From Chloroflexota bacterium (GTDB lineage Bacteria > Chloroflexota > Limnocylindria > Limnocylindrales > CSP1-4), in NCBI GenBank assembly GCA_021812735.1, contig JAKAMV010000449.1:1-7908 (forward strand): 7,908 nucleotides of DNA. The letters run 5' to 3'. Below the pieces are notes generated by a model. The model saw only the letters and a list, made by a program, of their open reading frames with translations, did not search any database and was not told the DNA's origin. Shown here piece after piece: positions 5,509-7,908 of the stretch. A program made the translations under genes and the position numbers. The first letter of the stretch is position 1. Each line of letters begins with the position of its first letter.

Positions 5509-6713
5509 CGGGATCCGACTGGCGCGTTGACGACCCCGAGCTCGAGCGACAGCGTCAAGTACATGGCGTGCGACCAGAGGAGCGGGGTCGCGACCGGCCC
5601 CCAGCGTCGTTCCCACTCGGCGAGCCGCTCGGGCGCGAGCAGGTGCTCGGGGACCTGCTCCGGCAGCTCGCCGTCGGGCGTGGCACGCTCGGCGATCCAG
5701 GCGAGTCGGGCCCGCGCGTCGTCAGTCCGCCCGACCTCGGCGTCGTACCAGCCGAGCAACCCGCCGAGCAGCAACCATTCGCCGCCGCCGTAGTACGTGT
5801 CGTCGGCGTAGCGGTGCACGCCGCCGTCATCGACGAGCTCGTCCTCCACCGCCCGGACGGTCGCGGTCATCAGCGGGTCCTCGGGGGCTAGGAGACGGAA
5901 GGGGGTCGCCGCCGCCACGAGGCTGGCGTCGACCGCGTCGCCGCCGAGCCACTTCGGTAGGCGGCCGAGCCGCTCCGCGTCGGCCACGACCGTGCGCCGG
6001 ATCTCGGCTGCGACGTCCGCCAGCTCGGCGCGCAGGTTGGCCGGACACGCGTCCCAACCCGCCGCGGCGACCAGTCCGCCGTAGAGCGCCGCAAGGGTCG
6101 AAGTGTGCCGGTGATCGGGATGCTCCTCCCACCAGTCGTAGCTCGGGTGGTCCCAGAAGGCGGCGATGTAGCGCGCGGAGAGCACCGCCCCCGCCAGAAA
6201 CGGTTCCACCGGCCGCCCATGCCGGCGGCGGTGCGCATCGAGCGCCCAGAGCCAGGCGCCGTAGCCGTCGAGCTGAAAGTCCGTCCATTCCTCGCCCGAC
6301 TCCTCGCCGTCTAGTGTGTACCGGGCGTGCAGGAACTCGGCCGCGTCGATGGCCTCGCCGGCCTGCTGCCGCGCGATGAGCGCGTCGATCCGCGCCTCCC
6401 GGGCAGAGAGCACGCGGCTGCACCATGCAAAGAAGGCCTCGGCCGACGCGATCTGGCCGGCACGACTCATCGCGTCGGCGATGAACGCGCCGTCGCGGAG
6501 CCAGCTGTAGCGGTAGACCGGGAAGTTTGGAGAGGCGAGGTACGCGCCCGAGGGCGCCTGGTTGGCGCGGATGATCTGGACGCTGCGGTGGGCGAGAGCG
6601 AGGAGGCGTCCAGCGCCCGCCGGCGAGGCCCCTTGGCTGCCTTGTTCCGGGCGACTGCGTTGCTCCGGGCGCGACCCGACTGGCACTCCCTGCCCTTCCT
6701 TTACTCCAGCCAC
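5505..6713 (-). CDS. GH15 family glycoside hydrolase (glucoamylase-like), compact form
   Basis: GH15 enzymes are inverting exo-acting hydrolases that release beta-glucose from alpha-glucosides (glucoamylase, glucodextranase, some trehalases). This 402-residue protein shows the (alpha/alpha)6 barrel signatures in order: YRYSWLRDGAFIADAM (68-82, with the Arg-Asp substrate pair), DGYGAWLWALDAH (149-161), YDWWEEHPDHRHTSTL (192-207, general acid likely Glu196), DGELPEQ (347-353, general base likely Glu352) and PLLWSHAMYLTL (377-388). It is complete at both ends but lacks the N-terminal beta-sandwich domain usual in bacterial GH15 glucoamylases. The first 35 residues are low-complexity with two RPEQ copies. 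No signal peptide is seen, so it likely acts in the cytoplasm. The GTG at 6713 follows the permease stop by 3 bases with AAAGG upstream. A GTG at 6686 with GGAAGG upstream is an alternative. Its TGA overlaps the GH31 GTG. Confidence 0.9.
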   Translation of the reverse strand: MAGVKEGQGVPVGSRPEQRSRPEQGSQGASPAGAGRLLALAHRSVQIIRANQAPSGAYLASPNFPVYRYSWLRDGAFIADAMSRAGQIASAEAFFAWCSRVLSAREARIDALIARQQAGEAIDAAEFLHARYTLDGEESGEEWTDFQLDGYGAWLWALDAHRRRHGRPVEPFLAGAVLSARYIAAFWDHPSYDWWEEHPDHRHTSTLAALYGGLVAAAGWDACPANLRAELADVAAEIRRTVVADAERLGRLPKWLGGDAVDASLVAAATPFRLLAPEDPLMTATVRAVEDELVDDGGVHRYADDTYYGGGEWLLLGGLLGWYDAEVGRTDDARARLAWIAERATPDGELPEQVPEHLLAPERLAEWERRWGPVATPLLWSHAMYLTLSLELGVVNAPVGSR

Positions 6714-6716
6714 CGC

Positions 6717-7544
6717 CTAGCCTTTCACGGCCCCACGGGTCAGCCCGGTGATCATCAGGCGCTGGAAGAGCACCACCAGGACCACGAGCGGCAGGACCGC
6801 GATGACCGACCCAGCGAAGATCGTGCCCCAGGGCACCACGAACTGGCCGCCGAAGAGCGCGATGCCGACCGGCAACGTGCGCATCGTGTCCGAGCTGTTG
6901 AAGGTCAGCGCAAAGAGGAACTCGGTCCAGCATGCGATGAACACGAGGATGGCCGCGCTGGCCAGTCCGGGTCCTGCGAGTGGCAGCACGACGCGACCCA
7001 GCACGGTCATAACCCCTGCTCCGTCGACCTCGGCGGCTTCCTCGAGCTCGCGCGGGATCTCCTGAAAGAACGTCGTCAGAATCCAGATGGTCAGGGGGAG
7101 GTTGAACGCGGTATAGGGGAAGACGAGGGCCTGGTAGGTGTTGAGCCAACCGAGCGCGCGCAGCATTGAAAAGAGGGGCAGCAAAACCGCCAGCGAGGGG
7201 AACATGGTCAGCCCAAGGATCCCGATGAGCAGCACCTGCCGGCCAGGAAGGCGCAATCGGGCGAGCGCGTACGCGGCCGGACTCCCGACGAGGAGGGTCA
7301 ACGCGGTGCTCGCCGTCGAGACGATCAGGCTGTTGCGCAGGTACCCGGCGAAGCCCTGGGTTGCAAACGCGTCGCGATAGTTGGACAACGTCGGCGTCGC
7401 GGGGAACCAGTGAGGAGGCCAGTCGGCGATGTCGACCGGCGGCGTCAACGACGCGGCGACCATCCAGTAGAGGGGCGCCAGGAGAACGACGAGAATCCCG
7501 AGAAGGAGCGCGGCACGCCACGCCCGTGAGGCCGCACGTCTCAT
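6717..7544 (-). CDS. Carbohydrate ABC transporter permease, MalG family
   Basis: This is one of two inner-membrane permease subunits of a CUT1-type sugar importer, working with a binding protein and an ATPase that are not in the window. The gene is complete at 275 residues, normal for MalG-type proteins. Six hydrophobic helices are visible, starting with ALLLGILVVLLAPLYWMVAA (12-31). LRNSLIVSTASTALTLLVGS (69-88) opens the transport domain. The EAA loop that docks the ATPase is at 169-189 (EEAAEVDGAGVMTVLGRVVLP). The C-terminus TGLTRGAVKG is typical of MalG-like permeases. The ATG at 7544 overlaps the upstream permease stop as ATGA and has little Shine-Dalgarno of its own, which suggests translational coupling. 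The GH15 gene follows 3 bases after its stop, linking the importer to alpha-glucoside use. The transported sugar cannot be told from the permease sequence. Confidence 0.95.
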   Translation of the reverse strand: MRRAASRAWRAALLLGILVVLLAPLYWMVAASLTPPVDIADWPPHWFPATPTLSNYRDAFATQGFAGYLRNSLIVSTASTALTLLVGSPAAYALARLRLPGRQVLLIGILGLTMFPSLAVLLPLFSMLRALGWLNTYQALVFPYTAFNLPLTIWILTTFFQEIPRELEEAAEVDGAGVMTVLGRVVLPLAGPGLASAAILVFIACWTEFLFALTFNSSDTMRTLPVGIALFGGQFVVPWGTIFAGSVIAVLPLVVLVVLFQRLMITGLTRGAVKG

Positions 7545-7908
7545 GGGGATTCGGTGCTTACGGTTCGGGGCGAGATCATGCGGATGTACACGATCGCCAG
7601 CACTAGCGTCACCGCAAATGCAACGACCGACGCCGCGGCTCCCTGGCCAAAGAGGAGATCCTGAAACATCCGCTTCCACGAGTAAATGGCGACGGACTGG
7701 GTCGCATAGCCGGGGCCACCTCCGGTCAGCACGAAGGGCAGGTCGAACAAGCCCACGAACGCTTGGATCGTGCGGTAAAGCGCGGCCAGGAGCACGCTCG
7801 GCCGCAGGAGCGGCAGTGTGACGAAACGGAAGACCTGCCATGGCGACGCCCCGTCGATGCTTGCCGCTTCACGGAGCTCGCTGGGAATCGTCTGGAGTCC
7901 GGCGAGCA
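7541..7908 (-). CDS. Carbohydrate ABC transporter permease, MalF family, C-terminal part
   Basis: Only the last 122 codons are in the window; the start lies beyond the right edge. The visible part begins LAGLQTIPSELREAASIDGA and continues SPWQVFRFVTLPLLRPS, the EAA loop that contacts the ATPase in binding-protein-dependent permeases. DLPFVLTGGGPGYATQSVAI follows, a stretch strongly typical of MalF-type (UgpA/MalF) subunits of CUT1 importers. A last hydrophobic helix (AASVVAFAVTLVLAIVYIRM) and a short tail end the protein. The TGA overlaps the ATG of the MalG-type gene. Together they form the usual heterodimeric permease. A full protein would be about 290-310 residues, so roughly 40 percent is seen. 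Confidence 0.94.
   Translation of the reverse strand, partial: LAGLQTIPSELREAASIDGASPWQVFRFVTLPLLRPSVLLAALYRTIQAFVGLFDLPFVLTGGGPGYATQSVAIYSWKRMFQDLLFGQGAAASVVAFAVTLVLAIVYIRMISPRTVSTESP

Noticed and set aside
5827..7521. A 564-codon minus-strand frame across GH15 and the MalG-type permease
   Set aside because: It is out of frame with both genes, each of which shows clear family motifs, and its product is Arg/Pro/Gly-rich with no domain.

Overview
The window is very GC-rich and every credible gene lies on the minus strand, so genes read from right (7908) to left (1). It holds two functional blocks separated by a regulator gene. No rRNA, tRNA, IS element, integrase or CRISPR array was seen. The GC content, the GTG starts, the short-Q-loop CydA and the cysteine-bearing PAS-LuxR regulator point to a high-GC bacterium, perhaps a Chloroflexota (Thermomicrobia/Sphaerobacter-like) or an actinobacterium. 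This placement is a judgement from sequence character, not a search result.

Right block (7908 to 3184): the tail of a carbohydrate ABC-importer operon. It contains the C-terminal part of a MalF-type permease, a complete MalG-type permease, a compact GH15 (glucoamylase-like) hydrolase and a GH31 alpha-glycosidase. The genes are tightly packed: ATGA overlap, 3-base gap, GTGA overlap. They are therefore probably one transcript whose promoter and binding-protein gene lie beyond the right edge. Neither hydrolase shows a signal peptide. The simplest model is import of an alpha-glucoside or alpha-gluco-oligosaccharide followed by hydrolysis in the cytoplasm.

Middle (3183 to 1913): a 172-base spacer, a 264-residue PAS plus LuxR/GerE-type HTH regulator with five cysteines, and a 304-base spacer. 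The second spacer is structured. It carries a 16-bp perfect palindrome, a nested inverted repeat (9-bp outer arms around an 8+2+8 dyad), and two perfect 18-bp tandem copies upstream of a -10-like TACAAT.

Left block (1912 to 1): cydA (complete) and cydB (first 166 codons), the two core subunits of the cytochrome bd quinol oxidase, 13 bases apart. The regulator is the nearest upstream gene and is co-oriented. A plausible but unproven reading is that the cysteine-bearing PAS-LuxR protein senses oxygen or redox state and controls cydAB through the repeats in the spacer. No wholly unknown gene was found; the spacer and the regulator are the parts most worth a second look.
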